A DNA stretch of 64,000 nucleotides from Verrucomicrobiota bacterium (GCA_016721945.1 JADKHC010000005.1:62001-126000), one strand, 5' to 3'. Counted from the first letter of the stretch, positions 31,738 through 40,316 are shown. Notes: generated by a model from the sequence alone, not told the origin. Numbers and translations: made by a program.

Positions 31738-32753
31738 GGCTGAACCTCCACCGGCTGGCCGTCACGCAACGCCGCCGTCGGCGCGGCGACGAGTTTTTCA
31801 CCGGCATCGAGGCCGGAGAGCACCGCGACCTTGCCGCTCACGCGTTCGCCGGTCTTCACCAGCCGCAGATTCGCTTTGCCGTCGGAGATCACAAACGCAC
31901 GCTCCATCTGGCCGAACACATTGATAGCGCCAACCGGTACGCGGAGTTTTTTGACCGCTGGTCCGGCAAACCACACGCGGACAAACTGGCCGGATGAAAC
32001 CCGCGCATCAGCTGCGAGCCGGAGCTTCACCATTACAGAGCGCGACGCGACATCCGCGCCAGCGGCGATTTCCGCCACCGTCGCATTCACACGACCGGCC
32101 TGCAATTCCACCGGCAGCTGGTCGCCCAGTTTCACGTTGGCAATCGAGGATTCGGGTACGGCGACCTCGACTTCAAAACTCCCCTCGCCTTCCAGTGTGA
32201 GCAACGTCTGACCTGGCAACGCCATATCGCCTGGATAGGCCTGGCGTGCGGTGATGCGCGCATCGAAAGGAGCACGGATTTCAGTGTACGACAGCATCGC
32301 TTCGGCCTCGGCCAAAGCGGCTTTGGCGGACTGGACTTGTTCGGCACCGCGACGGACAGCCTCGTCCGTGCCGGCACCGCGTTCAGAAAGCGATTTGTCG
32401 CGAGCCAGTTCGCGTTCCGCCTGCTCCAACTGCGTGCGTGCGCGGGAAACCTGCGCCGCATATTCCGGCGCAGACAACTTCACGAGCACCACGCCCGCCT
32501 GCACATGCTGGCCGAGCCCCCAAGGTAGATCGCTAATGGTTCCGGCGACTTTCGCAGAAATCACCGCGCGATCCACGGCGCGCACCGTGCCCGGCAGCGC
32601 CATGGAGTCCGGCTCCTCCACCTGCTCAACCACCGCAACCGCCACACGAAGCGGCGGCCCCGAGGGTGCGGCCTGTTTTTCGTGGCGACCGCAGCCGACA
32701 AACAAGGTAAGTACGGGAATCAGGACGAGGGAAACGCGATGAGGAGTGATCAT
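31734..32753 (-). CDS. RND periplasmic adaptor lipoprotein
   Basis: A 339-residue membrane-fusion protein that bridges the RND pump to the outer membrane. Lipoprotein signal MITPHRVSLVLIPVLTLFVG followed by Cys; barrel-sandwich halves around VISAKVAGTISDLPWGLGQH and ITARQAYPGDMALPGQTLLT, a coiled-coil hairpin of about 65 residues between them (ARTQLEQAERELARDKSLSE), and a C-terminal barrel. 81 bp after the DUF2892 gene, overlapping the pump start. Confidence 0.9.
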   Translation of the reverse strand: MITPHRVSLVLIPVLTLFVGCGRHEKQAAPSGPPLRVAVAVVEQVEEPDSMALPGTVRAVDRAVISAKVAGTISDLPWGLGQHVQAGVVLVKLSAPEYAAQVSRARTQLEQAERELARDKSLSERGAGTDEAVRRGAEQVQSAKAALAEAEAMLSYTEIRAPFDARITARQAYPGDMALPGQTLLTLEGEGSFEVEVAVPESSIANVKLGDQLPVELQAGRVNATVAEIAAGADVASRSVMVKLRLAADARVSSGQFVRVWFAGPAVKKLRVPVGAINVFGQMERAFVISDGKANLRLVKTGERVSGKVAVLSGLDAGEKLVAAPTAALRDGQPVEVQP

Positions 32754-32834
32754 GGGTGAACAGAGTTACCGCTGATAAGTGTTGAGTGATGCCGCCAGCA
32801 AAGACAGACGCCTGTTGCCAGGGGACCTGGAGCT

Positions 32835-33065
32835 TCACGACTGTTTCTTAGCGGAGCCATTGCAACAGGAACCACCGTCCTTGGCGATACCGAGTTTCCG
32901 AAACAAAATCTCCGGCGGGCAGAAACCGGTAAAAGCCGATTGTATGAGGTTAAGGGACGCGAAGACGGCCAGCAGCAGCCACCATTCGCTGACGAAGTGA
33001 GAAAGGGCCACACTGATCAGAACAACAGTGCCAGCCATGATGCGGATGAGGGATTCAGTTTTCAT
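32835..33065 (-). CDS. DUF2892 (YgaP-type) membrane protein
   Basis: A 76-residue protein with two helices (MKTESLIRIMAGTVVLISVA and WWLLLAVFASLNLIQSAFTG) and the family end FTGFCPPEILFRKLGIAKDG, then CCNGSAKKQS. In E. coli YgaP this module is fused to a rhodanese; here the rhodaneses are separate genes in the same operon. First gene of the leftward operon, divergent from the ArsR-type gene. Confidence 0.83.
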   Translation of the reverse strand: MKTESLIRIMAGTVVLISVALSHFVSEWWLLLAVFASLNLIQSAFTGFCPPEILFRKLGIAKDGGSCCNGSAKKQS

Positions 33066-33086
33066 AGGTTGATTGAGGTTGACTTT

Positions 33087-33106
33087 ATATGCGCATATAC
33101 GCATAT
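33087..33106. promoter_or_regulatory. Probable operator of the second ArsR-type regulator
   Basis: TATGCG, 6 bases, CGCATA within ATATGCGCATATACGCATAT, midway between the divergent DUF2892 and arsR-like genes and 10 bases before the latter's start. The shorter ATATGCGCATAT is itself a perfect dyad. Confidence 0.75.
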
Positions 33107-33116
33107 ACTTGAAATC

Positions 33117-33488
33117 ATGTCAAGTGCCTGTTTTCTTTCCGGCATGGCAAAAGCCAAAAAAGCCCGCCCGATGACCGACGACGCCCTCTCGTTAGTCGCC
33201 CGCCGTTTCGCCGTGTTGAGCGAGCCGATGCGGTTGCGCCTGCTGCACGCGCTCTTCGACGGCGAGAAGCCGGTCAACTCACTCGTCGAGGCCACAGGCG
33301 GCACACAGGCTAATGTCTCGCGCCACCTGCAAACGCTCGCCGACGCCGGTCTGCTCACACGCCGCAAGGAAGGGCTTCAGGTTTTCTATTCGATCGCCGA
33401 TCCTTCGATTTTCCAGCTGTGCGAACTCGTCTGCGGCAGCCTCGAAAAACAGCACGCCGCGCGTGCGGAGATGCTGGGCGGGCGATAG
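33117..33488 (+). CDS. ArsR-family regulator (YgaV/BigR-like)
   Basis: A 123-residue winged-helix repressor (AVLSEPMRLRLLHALFDGEK, HTH around GTQANVSRHLQTLADAGLLT). It lacks the CxC motif of arsenic sensors in helix 3; its cysteines are Cys5, Cys102 and Cys106 (FQLCELVCGSLEKQ). The closest style is YgaV/BigR/SqrR, persulfide- or redox-sensing repressors that often control rhodanese and DUF2892 genes, as here. Those use one Cys in helix 2 and one in the last helix, so the pair at 102/106 would be a variation. A later in-frame ATG (residue 10) is an alternative start. Confidence 0.85.
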   Translation: MSSACFLSGMAKAKKARPMTDDALSLVARRFAVLSEPMRLRLLHALFDGEKPVNSLVEATGGTQANVSRHLQTLADAGLLTRRKEGLQVFYSIADPSIFQLCELVCGSLEKQHAARAEMLGGR

Positions 33489-33665
33489 GGAAATCTCACG
33501 CAGAGTCGCAAAGGCGCAGAGGGAAATTCATTCAGCACCTCAGGCCTTCTGCATTTCAGCGATGCGTTTCCCTGCCGATCAATCGCGGAAACGCGAAAGT
33601 GCGAAAACTCGGAACAACGCACCGAGGCATTTCGGAAAACTTTAGGAGCGGCCTAACCCCGCCAT

Positions 33666-34270
33666 CTACTTCGTCAGATCGTACAGCGCGTAACCGGCAA
33701 ACAGGTTCGGACGGAAAGTGCAGGGCGTTTTCCAGTCGCCACGCAGCAACGCACGGCGGACGGCGCGGATTTTTTGGCGGTAAGGAAGTGTTCGAAATCG
33801 GCGATGCTGGCGGGATTCGACGGGCGACTCTCGAACCACTCGGTCGTATACACGGCGTTGCGCGGCTTGCGGCCATGCAGGAGCGCGGCCACGCGGTTTT
33901 TCCAGTAGCCGTGATTCACAAAACCAACCGTGACGGATTTCGCCACGCGCAACGCCTCGTCGATGACGGCGGCGGGGCTTTCGACTTCTTCGAGCGTACG
34001 CGAGCAGATGACGCGATCGAAGTGCGCGTTGGGAAACGCCCGCATAAACGTCATCATGTCGCCCTGATAGGCGGTGATGCCGCGACGGACGCAGGCAGAG
34101 ATTTTTTCGAATTGCATGTCCACGCCGACGGCGAAGACCTCCTTCGTCTGCACGAGCGATTCGAGCAACACGCCACGGCCGCAGCCCAGATCGAGCACGC
34201 GTGACTTGGGCTCGACCCAGTCGGCGATGATCTGCATATCGACGGTGCGCTTGACGGTGGTTTTCTGCAT
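33666..34270 (-). pseudogene. metW: MetW-like methyltransferase, broken by one frameshift
   Basis: About 201 residues after joining two frames. Frame 1: IIADWVEPKSRVLDLGCGRG (SAM motif), GVDMQFEKISACVRRG, AYQGDMMTFMRAFPNAHFDR, then TTEWFESRPSNPASIADFEH. Sense switches to the other frame after FLTAKK, giving IRAVRRALLRGDWKTPCTFR and PNLFAGYALYDLTK. Adding one base to the T6 run at 33770..33775 repairs it. MetW works with MetX, the homoserine acetyltransferase encoded about 2.4 kb away on the same strand; the two are usually adjacent but here a symporter gene on the other strand separates them. Confidence 0.82.
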
Positions 34271-34444
34271 GGCGAACGCGGGGATTGACGTGCAACCCGC
34301 CGGTCGGGTCAAGCGCGGGCAAGGATCTCCCAGCAACCGCTCTTTGGGACTGTACAGTAAATCTCAATTAAATGTGCTTTCGGCCATCGCCCCAGTCTGT
34401 AAAACATTCCAACTAGCTTCTTCGGATCACAACCCCTGTCTATC

Positions 34445-36235
34445 GTGCAAATCCCTAACCTTGTTCTCGCCACAGCTGCGAGCGCGGCTCCGTCCGGCGG
34501 CTCCAGCTCCATATTGCTCAAACTCGCCACGGTCGACTACGCGATCCTGGCTATTTACTTCGCCTTCGTCATCGGCATCGGATGGGTGTTGAAGCGTTAC
34601 CTAAAGACCAGCTCGGATTATTTCGAGTCGGGCCGCTCGCTCCCAGCGTGGATCTGCGCACTAGGCTTCATCGGCGCTAATCTCGGTGCGCAAGAAGTCA
34701 TGGGCATGGCGGCCTCTGGCGCCAAGTACGGCATCTCGACCAGTCACTTCTACTGGATCGGGGCGATTCCCGCGATGGTGTTCGTCGGCATTTTTATGAT
34801 GCCGTTTTATTACGGCTCGAAAGCCCGCTCAGTACCCGAATACCTAAAGCTACGCTTCGACGAAAAGACCCGCACCTTCAACGCGCTCACCTTCGCAGTG
34901 ATGACCGTTTTCTCGTCCGGCATATCAATGCACGCGCTCGCGCTGTTGCTCAACGCGACGCTCAGCAGCTCGATCCCCTGGCTAAACTACCATGTCTGCA
35001 TCGCATTTTCTGGCATCATCGTACTCGTCTACATCTACACCGGCGGCCTGACCTCCGCGATCTACAACGAAGTTATCCAGTTTTTCCTGATTGTGCTTGG
35101 TTTTGCCCCGCTCGTTTACCTCGGCCTTAAAGATGTCGGCGGCTGGGACGGCATGATGACCAAGCTCGGACTCTACTCAAATGCCCAAGGCATGCCCGGC
35201 GCCTGGTCGCACTCGTGGGCGCACATGGGCTCCGCCACCAGTAATCCCATGGGTGTCGAATGGTTCGGCCTCGCAATGGGCCTCGGCTTCGTTCTCTCGT
35301 TTGGTTATTGGTGTACGGACTTCCTTGTGATTCAGCGCGCCATGGCCGCCAAGGACATGAACTCGGCTCGCCGCACGCCAATCATCGCCGCCATCCCGAA
35401 GATGCTTTTCCCTGCACTCGTGATTCTGCCCGGCATGATCGCTATCGCACTCGTCCAGCAAGGCGGCGACTCCATCAACCTCCCCACCACACCCGGCGGC
35501 GAGACCGACTTCAATATGGTCGTCCCGGCCCTGCTCGCGAAATATTTCCCCACCGGCATGCTCGGCCTCGGCCTCACCGCGCTGATGGCCTCCTTTATGT
35601 CAGGCATGGCGGGCAACGTTACCGCCTTCAACACGGTTTGGACCTACGATCTCTACCATAACCACATCAACCCGAAAGCCACCGACTCCGATCTCGTCCG
35701 CATGGGTCGACTCACCACCGTGGTCGGTTTGTTGATAAGCGCTGGTGCGGCTTACACCGCGCGCGAGTTTAACAACATCATGGACATGCTCCAGCTGGTG
35801 TTCGGTTTCGTGAATGCCCCGCTCTTCGCCGCGTTTCTGCTCGGCATGTTCTGGCGCCGCAGCACAGGCCACGGAGCCTTCTACGGTCTGCTGACCGGCA
35901 CCGTCTCAGCGATGATTTTCCACGGCCTCACGTTGCCTGCCGCTGGGACTGCCACCGGCATCAAGGGCGGGTGGATCGGTGTGCAACACACCTTCACGAG
36001 CTCGATGGCGCAAAACTTCTGGATGGCGATCTTCGCCTTCGTCGGCTGCTTCATCGCTACGGTCATCATCTCACTGGCCACCAAGGCCAACAAAACCGAC
36101 GATGAACTCCGCGGCCTCGTCTACTCGCTCACGCCGAAAACCAAGGACGAAAGCGCCGCCTGGTACGCTCGCCCCGCCACGCTCGGTGCCATCGTTCTCG
36201 CATGCACCGTGGTTCTCAACGTCATCTTCTGGTAA
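34445..36235 (+). CDS. Sodium:solute symporter (SSS family)
   Basis: A 596-residue secondary transporter with about fourteen helices. Family landmarks: FESGRSLPAWICALGFIGAN, GAQEVMGMAASGAKYGISTS (sodium-site region), YIYTGGLTSAIYNEVIQFFL and GLGLTALMASFMSGMAGNVT. Closest in style to the sugar (vSGLT) branch, but the substrate cannot be read off. The start is a GTG with a 26-residue tail before the first helix (VDYAILAIYFAFVIGIGWVL). A small membrane protein follows after 21 bp. Confidence 0.88.
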   Translation: MQIPNLVLATAASAAPSGGSSSILLKLATVDYAILAIYFAFVIGIGWVLKRYLKTSSDYFESGRSLPAWICALGFIGANLGAQEVMGMAASGAKYGISTSHFYWIGAIPAMVFVGIFMMPFYYGSKARSVPEYLKLRFDEKTRTFNALTFAVMTVFSSGISMHALALLLNATLSSSIPWLNYHVCIAFSGIIVLVYIYTGGLTSAIYNEVIQFFLIVLGFAPLVYLGLKDVGGWDGMMTKLGLYSNAQGMPGAWSHSWAHMGSATSNPMGVEWFGLAMGLGFVLSFGYWCTDFLVIQRAMAAKDMNSARRTPIIAAIPKMLFPALVILPGMIAIALVQQGGDSINLPTTPGGETDFNMVVPALLAKYFPTGMLGLGLTALMASFMSGMAGNVTAFNTVWTYDLYHNHINPKATDSDLVRMGRLTTVVGLLISAGAAYTAREFNNIMDMLQLVFGFVNAPLFAAFLLGMFWRRSTGHGAFYGLLTGTVSAMIFHGLTLPAAGTATGIKGGWIGVQHTFTSSMAQNFWMAIFAFVGCFIATVIISLATKANKTDDELRGLVYSLTPKTKDESAAWYARPATLGAIVLACTVVLNVIFW

Positions 36236-36256
36236 CCCTCGCTCCCCCACTTCATC

Positions 36257-36454
36257 ATGAATCTCGACGTCCGCCTCCCCATGGGTCTGCTCTTCGCCAT
36301 CATCGGCATAATCCTGCTCGTGCATGGTTTCACCGCCGATCAGGCGATCTACGACAACCACTCCCTAGGCATCAACATCAACGCGCGCTGGGGCGGTGTC
36401 ATTCTCGCTTTCGGCGCGTTCATGCTATTCCTATCCCGCAAGAAAAAGTCATAA
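36257..36454 (+). CDS. Small two-helix membrane protein downstream of the symporter
   Basis: A 65-residue protein with two hydrophobic segments (PMGLLFAIIGIILLVHGF and GGVILAFGAFMLFLSRKKKS) separated by a conserved-looking loop, YDNHSLGININARWGG. From memory, similar short proteins follow SSS symporters in other Verrucomicrobia and Planctomycetes, so it may be an accessory subunit. The basic SRKKKS tail predicts a cytoplasmic C terminus. Confidence 0.72.
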   Translation: MNLDVRLPMGLLFAIIGIILLVHGFTADQAIYDNHSLGININARWGGVILAFGAFMLFLSRKKKS

Positions 36455-36486
36455 GTCGAACCGGTTAACACCGCCATCATCACTTC

Positions 36487-36517
36487 AAGCGCGGCATACC
36501 CATGCCGCGCTTTTTTG
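36487..36517 (+). terminator. Terminator of the symporter operon
   Basis: AAGCGCGGCAT / ATGCCGCGCTT, a perfect 11-bp stem with a 4-base loop, followed by TTTTTTG. Confidence 0.92.
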
Positions 36518-36525
36518 TTTTCCGA

Positions 36526-36580
36526 GGTAGGGCGGATGGTCCCTCATCCGCCGAGGACGATGCGGAGCATCGCCCCTACC
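36526..36580. repeat. Inverted-end intergenic repeat (GTAGGGGCG type)
   Basis: Opens GGTAGGGCGG and closes CGCCCCTACC, with inner inverted segments (GGCGGATG/CATCCGCC and CGATGC/GCATCG). The same ends occur at 5391..5462, and a half-element near 39527. Confidence 0.65.
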
Positions 36581-36667
36581 ACCGAGATCTTAAACGGCGC
36601 GTTAAGCCGTTTCGACGGGCTCAAGGTCCCGAGCATGCCGAGGGAGATAACGCGCGACCTTCAACCC

Positions 36668-37816
36668 CTACGCCAGAAACCCCCGCACGAACGCGTAGAG
36701 CTCCTCGGATTCCAGCAGGAACGAATCATGGCCGAGGTCCGTGGATAGCTCGGCGTAACTCGCGCGCTTGCCGTCACGCAACATCGCCAGCGCGATCTGT
36801 CGGTTTTGCTCCGGCGGGAAAAGCCAGTCGCTCGTGAAACCCATAACCAGCGTCTCCGCCTCCACGTTGGCAAAGGCTTTTTCCAACGAACCATACGCCG
36901 CCGCCAAATCAAAATGATCGATCGCGCGCGTGATGTAGAGATATGAGTTGGCGTCGAAGCGGTTTATAAAGCTTTCGCCTTGGTAACGCAGGTAGCTCTC
37001 GACCTCGAACTGCGCGTCGAAGGTGTACGCGGCGTTGTCCGCCGGGCCTTTGCGCTTGCGGCCGAATTTCCGGTCCATGCTCGCGTCCGACACGTAGGTG
37101 ATGTGCGCCATCATGCGCGCGATCGCGAGGCCGACCTTCGGGCCTCCATTTTTTGGATACTCGCCGTGGTGCCACTCGGGGTCCTGCATGATCGCCTGGC
37201 GGCCGACTTCGTTGAAACCGATGCCTTGCGCACTTTCGCGCGCGGTCGTGGCCATCGGAAGCATCCGCCGCACAAACGATGGGTACTCGATGCCCCACTG
37301 GAGCACCTGCATGCCGCCCATCGAACCACCGAGTACCGCGTAGAGCGATGTGACGCCGAGCGAATCGAGCAGACGCTTCTGCGCCCGCACCATGTCGCGC
37401 ACCGTGACAAACGGAAATTTTATACCAAACGCTTTGCCCGTAGCCGGATCGATCGACGAAGGGCCTGACGAACCCTGGCAGCCGCCGAGGCAATTCGAGC
37501 AGATGACAAAAAACCGATTCGTATCCACGGCTTTGCCCGGACCGATGATGTTGTTCCACCAACCAGGCTTGCGGTCGTTGAGCGAATGGATGCCCGCGCA
37601 GTGGTGGTCGCCGCTGAGCGCGTGGCAGATCACGATGACATTGTCGCGCGCCGGATTGAGGTGACCGTAAGTTTCGTAGCGCAACGTGAAGCCCGGCAGC
37701 GACTGCCCGCTCTCGAACATGAACAACTCCGCAGATACAAAATCGCGCGGCTCAACCAAGCCGACCTCCCCCGGTTCGGAGCGGGTCGTCGTCTCGATTT
37801 CTTCAGCGTCGTTCAT
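36668..37816 (-). CDS. metX: Homoserine O-acetyltransferase
   Basis: A 382-residue alpha/beta-hydrolase enzyme making O-acetylhomoserine from homoserine and acetyl-CoA, the first committed step of methionine synthesis. Landmarks: ICHALSGDHHCAGI (oxyanion region), ICSNCLGGCQGSSGPSSIDP, nucleophile Ser in LYAVLGGSMGGMQVLQWGIE, Asp in GFTSDWLFPPEQ, and His in LGHDSFLLE. Homoserine rather than serine activity is assumed from the GGC-GSSGPSS stretch. The start is the ATG before NDAEEIETTT; a further 99 bases upstream are open. MetW is on the same strand past the symporter locus. Confidence 0.9.
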   Translation of the reverse strand: MNDAEEIETTTRSEPGEVGLVEPRDFVSAELFMFESGQSLPGFTLRYETYGHLNPARDNVIVICHALSGDHHCAGIHSLNDRKPGWWNNIIGPGKAVDTNRFFVICSNCLGGCQGSSGPSSIDPATGKAFGIKFPFVTVRDMVRAQKRLLDSLGVTSLYAVLGGSMGGMQVLQWGIEYPSFVRRMLPMATTARESAQGIGFNEVGRQAIMQDPEWHHGEYPKNGGPKVGLAIARMMAHITYVSDASMDRKFGRKRKGPADNAAYTFDAQFEVESYLRYQGESFINRFDANSYLYITRAIDHFDLAAAYGSLEKAFANVEAETLVMGFTSDWLFPPEQNRQIALAMLRDGKRASYAELSTDLGHDSFLLESEELYAFVRGFLA

Positions 37817-38065
37817 GCGCAGAGAATCGAGAAACCGGAAGCCCGAGGCGAGCAATTCTAAAAAGCCGATTGTAGCAGCTAGTGCGACCGATGCACCCAC
37901 GCGCTCCGCAGCCATTCCTGCAAACCGCTTCCATCACAACGCAGACCTCAATTTCCCGTTGCGAACCCAGGCGATTCAACCACATTGCCCTCCTTCGTTT
38001 CGCGATTCGAAAACAACATGTAGGGAACCCTGTCAGCCCACGCTGTCTCTGAGAACTTCTCCTCT

Positions 38066-38665
38066 ATGAAAACGTTCATCCGCCTCGCCCTGGCTCTCGC
38101 AGCCACTGTATTATCCGTCACCAGTCTGCGGGCTGGCGACCCCTCCACCGGCTATTTCGAAGCCATCGAAAAAGAAGCCGCGCCCGTCGTCGGTGAAACC
38201 TACTTCATGCGCCACTGTATCAGGTATGAAGCCGGAAAAGACTGGGAAACCACGAACTACTGGACGGACTCCAGCATTCTGGTCCCGATCAATTCCAAGG
38301 TCACGCTCACCTCTCTCGGCTCGAAAACCATGCAGATCAAAGTCGAGAAAACCGGCCTGTCCGTAACCATTGAAAACATCCAGAAATACAGCCAGAAAGA
38401 CATGGCAACCATCGCCAAAACCATGCTCACACGAAAGGAAGTGACGATCAGCAATCTCGACGAAAAAACCCAAAAGAACATCCGCAACGGCATGCTCGCC
38501 CTCGGCATGACCAAGGAACAAGTCGTGATGACCCGCGGCTTCCCTCCCCAGCACAAAACTCCCTCGCTGGAGGTCGATACCTGGACCTTCTGGAACAACC
38601 GTTTCGTCACGCACGCACTCGTTTTTGAGGACGGCATACTGGCCCGGGCCCGCGGCTTGCAGTAA
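38066..38665 (+). CDS. Secreted hypothetical protein with a BamE/SmpA-like end
   Basis: A 199-residue protein with signal peptide MKTFIRLALALAATVLSVTS (cleavage near LRAG). The middle (about 50-120) is a beta-rich region with no known match. The C-terminal 60 residues, MLALGMTKEQVVMTRGFPPQ then DTWTFWNNRFVTHALVFEDG, have the shape of the small BamE/SmpA fold: 'G.t..qV....G.P......w.y....v.F.dG.l'. No close neighbours on the same strand; a terminator follows. Function unknown. Confidence 0.7.
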   Translation: MKTFIRLALALAATVLSVTSLRAGDPSTGYFEAIEKEAAPVVGETYFMRHCIRYEAGKDWETTNYWTDSSILVPINSKVTLTSLGSKTMQIKVEKTGLSVTIENIQKYSQKDMATIAKTMLTRKEVTISNLDEKTQKNIRNGMLALGMTKEQVVMTRGFPPQHKTPSLEVDTWTFWNNRFVTHALVFEDGILARARGLQ

Positions 38666-39009
38666 CTCCAGACTCATTCTTTCGACAAAGACCGGCGGCT
38701 CGACACCGCCGGGCTTTTTTAGCCGCAATACAGAGCGCCGTCGCCCCAACCAACCGAAGAACGCGCCGAATCCCGCGCTTACCACGATTTTTGCGGTTTC
38801 TGCCACGTGGAAAAGGCCAGATCAGAAGCAAAACCAATCCGCATCCATAAAATGCATTCATCCTCCTGCTAATTCTGATTCTCAAGAGAAGCTGCGCTTT
38901 CGAATTGTCAGCGGTGCCAAATGCCGTCAGTTTGCTGCAAACAACTCAGCCGGGTCGCCTACACCCCTGATCTAAATCGCGGCCTGCATCAACTTCTCAC
39001 CCCAGCATC
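38666..39009. other. Intergenic, terminator only
   Basis: About 345 bases. Apart from the terminator at 38692..38719 nothing was recognised. Confidence 0.4.
38692..38719 (+). terminator. Terminator of the secreted hypothetical gene
   Basis: CCGGCGG / CCGCCGG stem with a 7-base loop, then GCTTTTTTA. Confidence 0.85.
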
Positions 39010-39465
39010 ATGTCTCGTAATATTTTTCTAGCGCTCACCACTGTCATGCTGTCACTGGCATTCCCCGCCCTGCGGGCTCAGGATGCTCCGACTTACAAAC
39101 TGCCGAGCGCAGAACCACTGGTCACTTTGGTTCTGCCCGATGGTTTTAAATACAGAGATGTCTCCGTCGCGGTGAGCAAAGCGCTGGTAGTAGAAACATG
39201 GGAAAATCTCGGCTGGGAAGGCCCCGTCACCACGGCATCCACCAAGCAAAGCCGCGTAAATATCAAGGTCTTCGCCCTCGCCAGCGCCTCTGACGTGAAG
39301 TTTTATACCGAATACGCGACTGAGTCCAAAATTACCCCAGAGAAAAGCCGCCAAGTCGTCATCGGCAAAGTGCGCGAACTCGAGCGTGCCATCGCCGATG
39401 CGCTCAAGCTCGACTTCCGCAAAGCCAAGGGCGACGGAACCGTCGACCAAGCAACCAAAGACTAG
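39010..39465 (+). CDS. Secreted hypothetical protein
   Basis: A 151-residue protein with a signal peptide (MSRNIFLALTTVMLSLAFPA, cleavage after LRAQ). The mature part alternates strands and a long C-terminal helix (EKSRQVVIGKVRELERAIAD). No known domain was recognised. It stands alone between a terminator and the convergent yebC gene. Confidence 0.65.
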   Translation: MSRNIFLALTTVMLSLAFPALRAQDAPTYKLPSAEPLVTLVLPDGFKYRDVSVAVSKALVVETWENLGWEGPVTTASTKQSRVNIKVFALASASDVKFYTEYATESKITPEKSRQVVIGKVRELERAIADALKLDFRKAKGDGTVDQATKD

Positions 39466-39563
39466 AGCCGTTCCAGTAGAACTGTAGCCGAAATATCGAA
39501 AATAGATTCGGCTGAAATTGTCGTTCGGTAGGGCGCGACCGCCTTCAGTTTATCGGAAACTGC

Positions 39564-40316
39564 TTAGCCCTCAGCTGCTGCGCTGATGGCGTCATCCATC
39601 TCTTCGTTGGAGAAAACCGCCTGCACGTCATCCAACTCATCGAGCACCTCGTGGAGCTCCGTGAGCATTTTGGCGATGGCCACATCCGTGACCGGCACCG
39701 TGTTGTTGGGGATGTAGGCGATTTCGGATGATTCGGCTTTTATGCCTGCCTTGTCGAGGACGTGGCTCACCTTGTCAAAAGCATGCACGTCGCAACGCAC
39801 CTCGAAGCCCTCGTCGGTCGTGATCACATCGTCGGCCCCGACCTCAAGCGCGATTTCCATGAGCTTGTCCTCGGTCGTCCTGTCTTTGGCGATAAGGAAT
39901 TGACCGGCATGAACAAATTGAAACGACACCGCGCCCGTGCTGGCAAGATTGCCGCCATGTCGAGCGAAGGCTGAACGCACATCTTGGGCGGCACGCTGCT
40001 TGTTGTCGGTCGTGACCTTGACGATCAGGCCGACACCGCCAGGGCCGTAACCTTCGTAAGTGATTTCTTCGAAAACCACGCCGGGCAGTTCGCCCGTGCC
40101 TTTCTTGATCGCGCGATCGACGTTCTCGACCGGCATGTTGGCTTCGCGGGCCTTCAGGAGCAGCGTGCGCAGGCGCGCATTGCCGTCCGGATCGCCACCG
40201 CCCGTCTTGGCCGCGAGCGTAATGTCGCGGGAAATACGGGAAAAGACTTTGCCCCGACGCGAGTCGGTGACGGCCTTGGCGCGTTTAACTTTGGACCATT
40301 TATTGTGGCCGGCCAT
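39564..40316 (-). CDS. yebC: YebC/PmpR-family DNA- or ribosome-associated regulator
   Basis: A 250-residue YebC protein; the family is described as a transcription regulator and, more recently, as a factor helping translation of proline stretches. Landmarks: MAGHNKWSKVKRAKAVTDSR (canonical MAGHSKW.NIKH.K), RLRTLLLKAREANMPVENVD, YEGYGPGGVGLIVKVTTDNK, and DVTTDEGFEVRCDV-like middle. The first ~20 residues are unusually rich in Arg/Lys compared with relatives. Confidence 0.92.
   Translation of the reverse strand: MAGHNKWSKVKRAKAVTDSRRGKVFSRISRDITLAAKTGGGDPDGNARLRTLLLKAREANMPVENVDRAIKKGTGELPGVVFEEITYEGYGPGGVGLIVKVTTDNKQRAAQDVRSAFARHGGNLASTGAVSFQFVHAGQFLIAKDRTTEDKLMEIALEVGADDVITTDEGFEVRCDVHAFDKVSHVLDKAGIKAESSEIAYIPNNTVPVTDVAIAKMLTELHEVLDELDDVQAVFSNEEMDDAISAAAEG

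Noticed and set aside
33666..34367. A long Arg-rich frame covering the whole MetW region
   Set aside because: Only its last ~40 residues are the true MetW end; the rest is out of frame with the SAM-binding domain, so it is a by-product of the frameshift.
37817..38065. Possible SAM riboswitch upstream of metX
   Set aside because: Looked for the conserved SAM-I, SAM-II and SAH elements in the leader; none could be matched.
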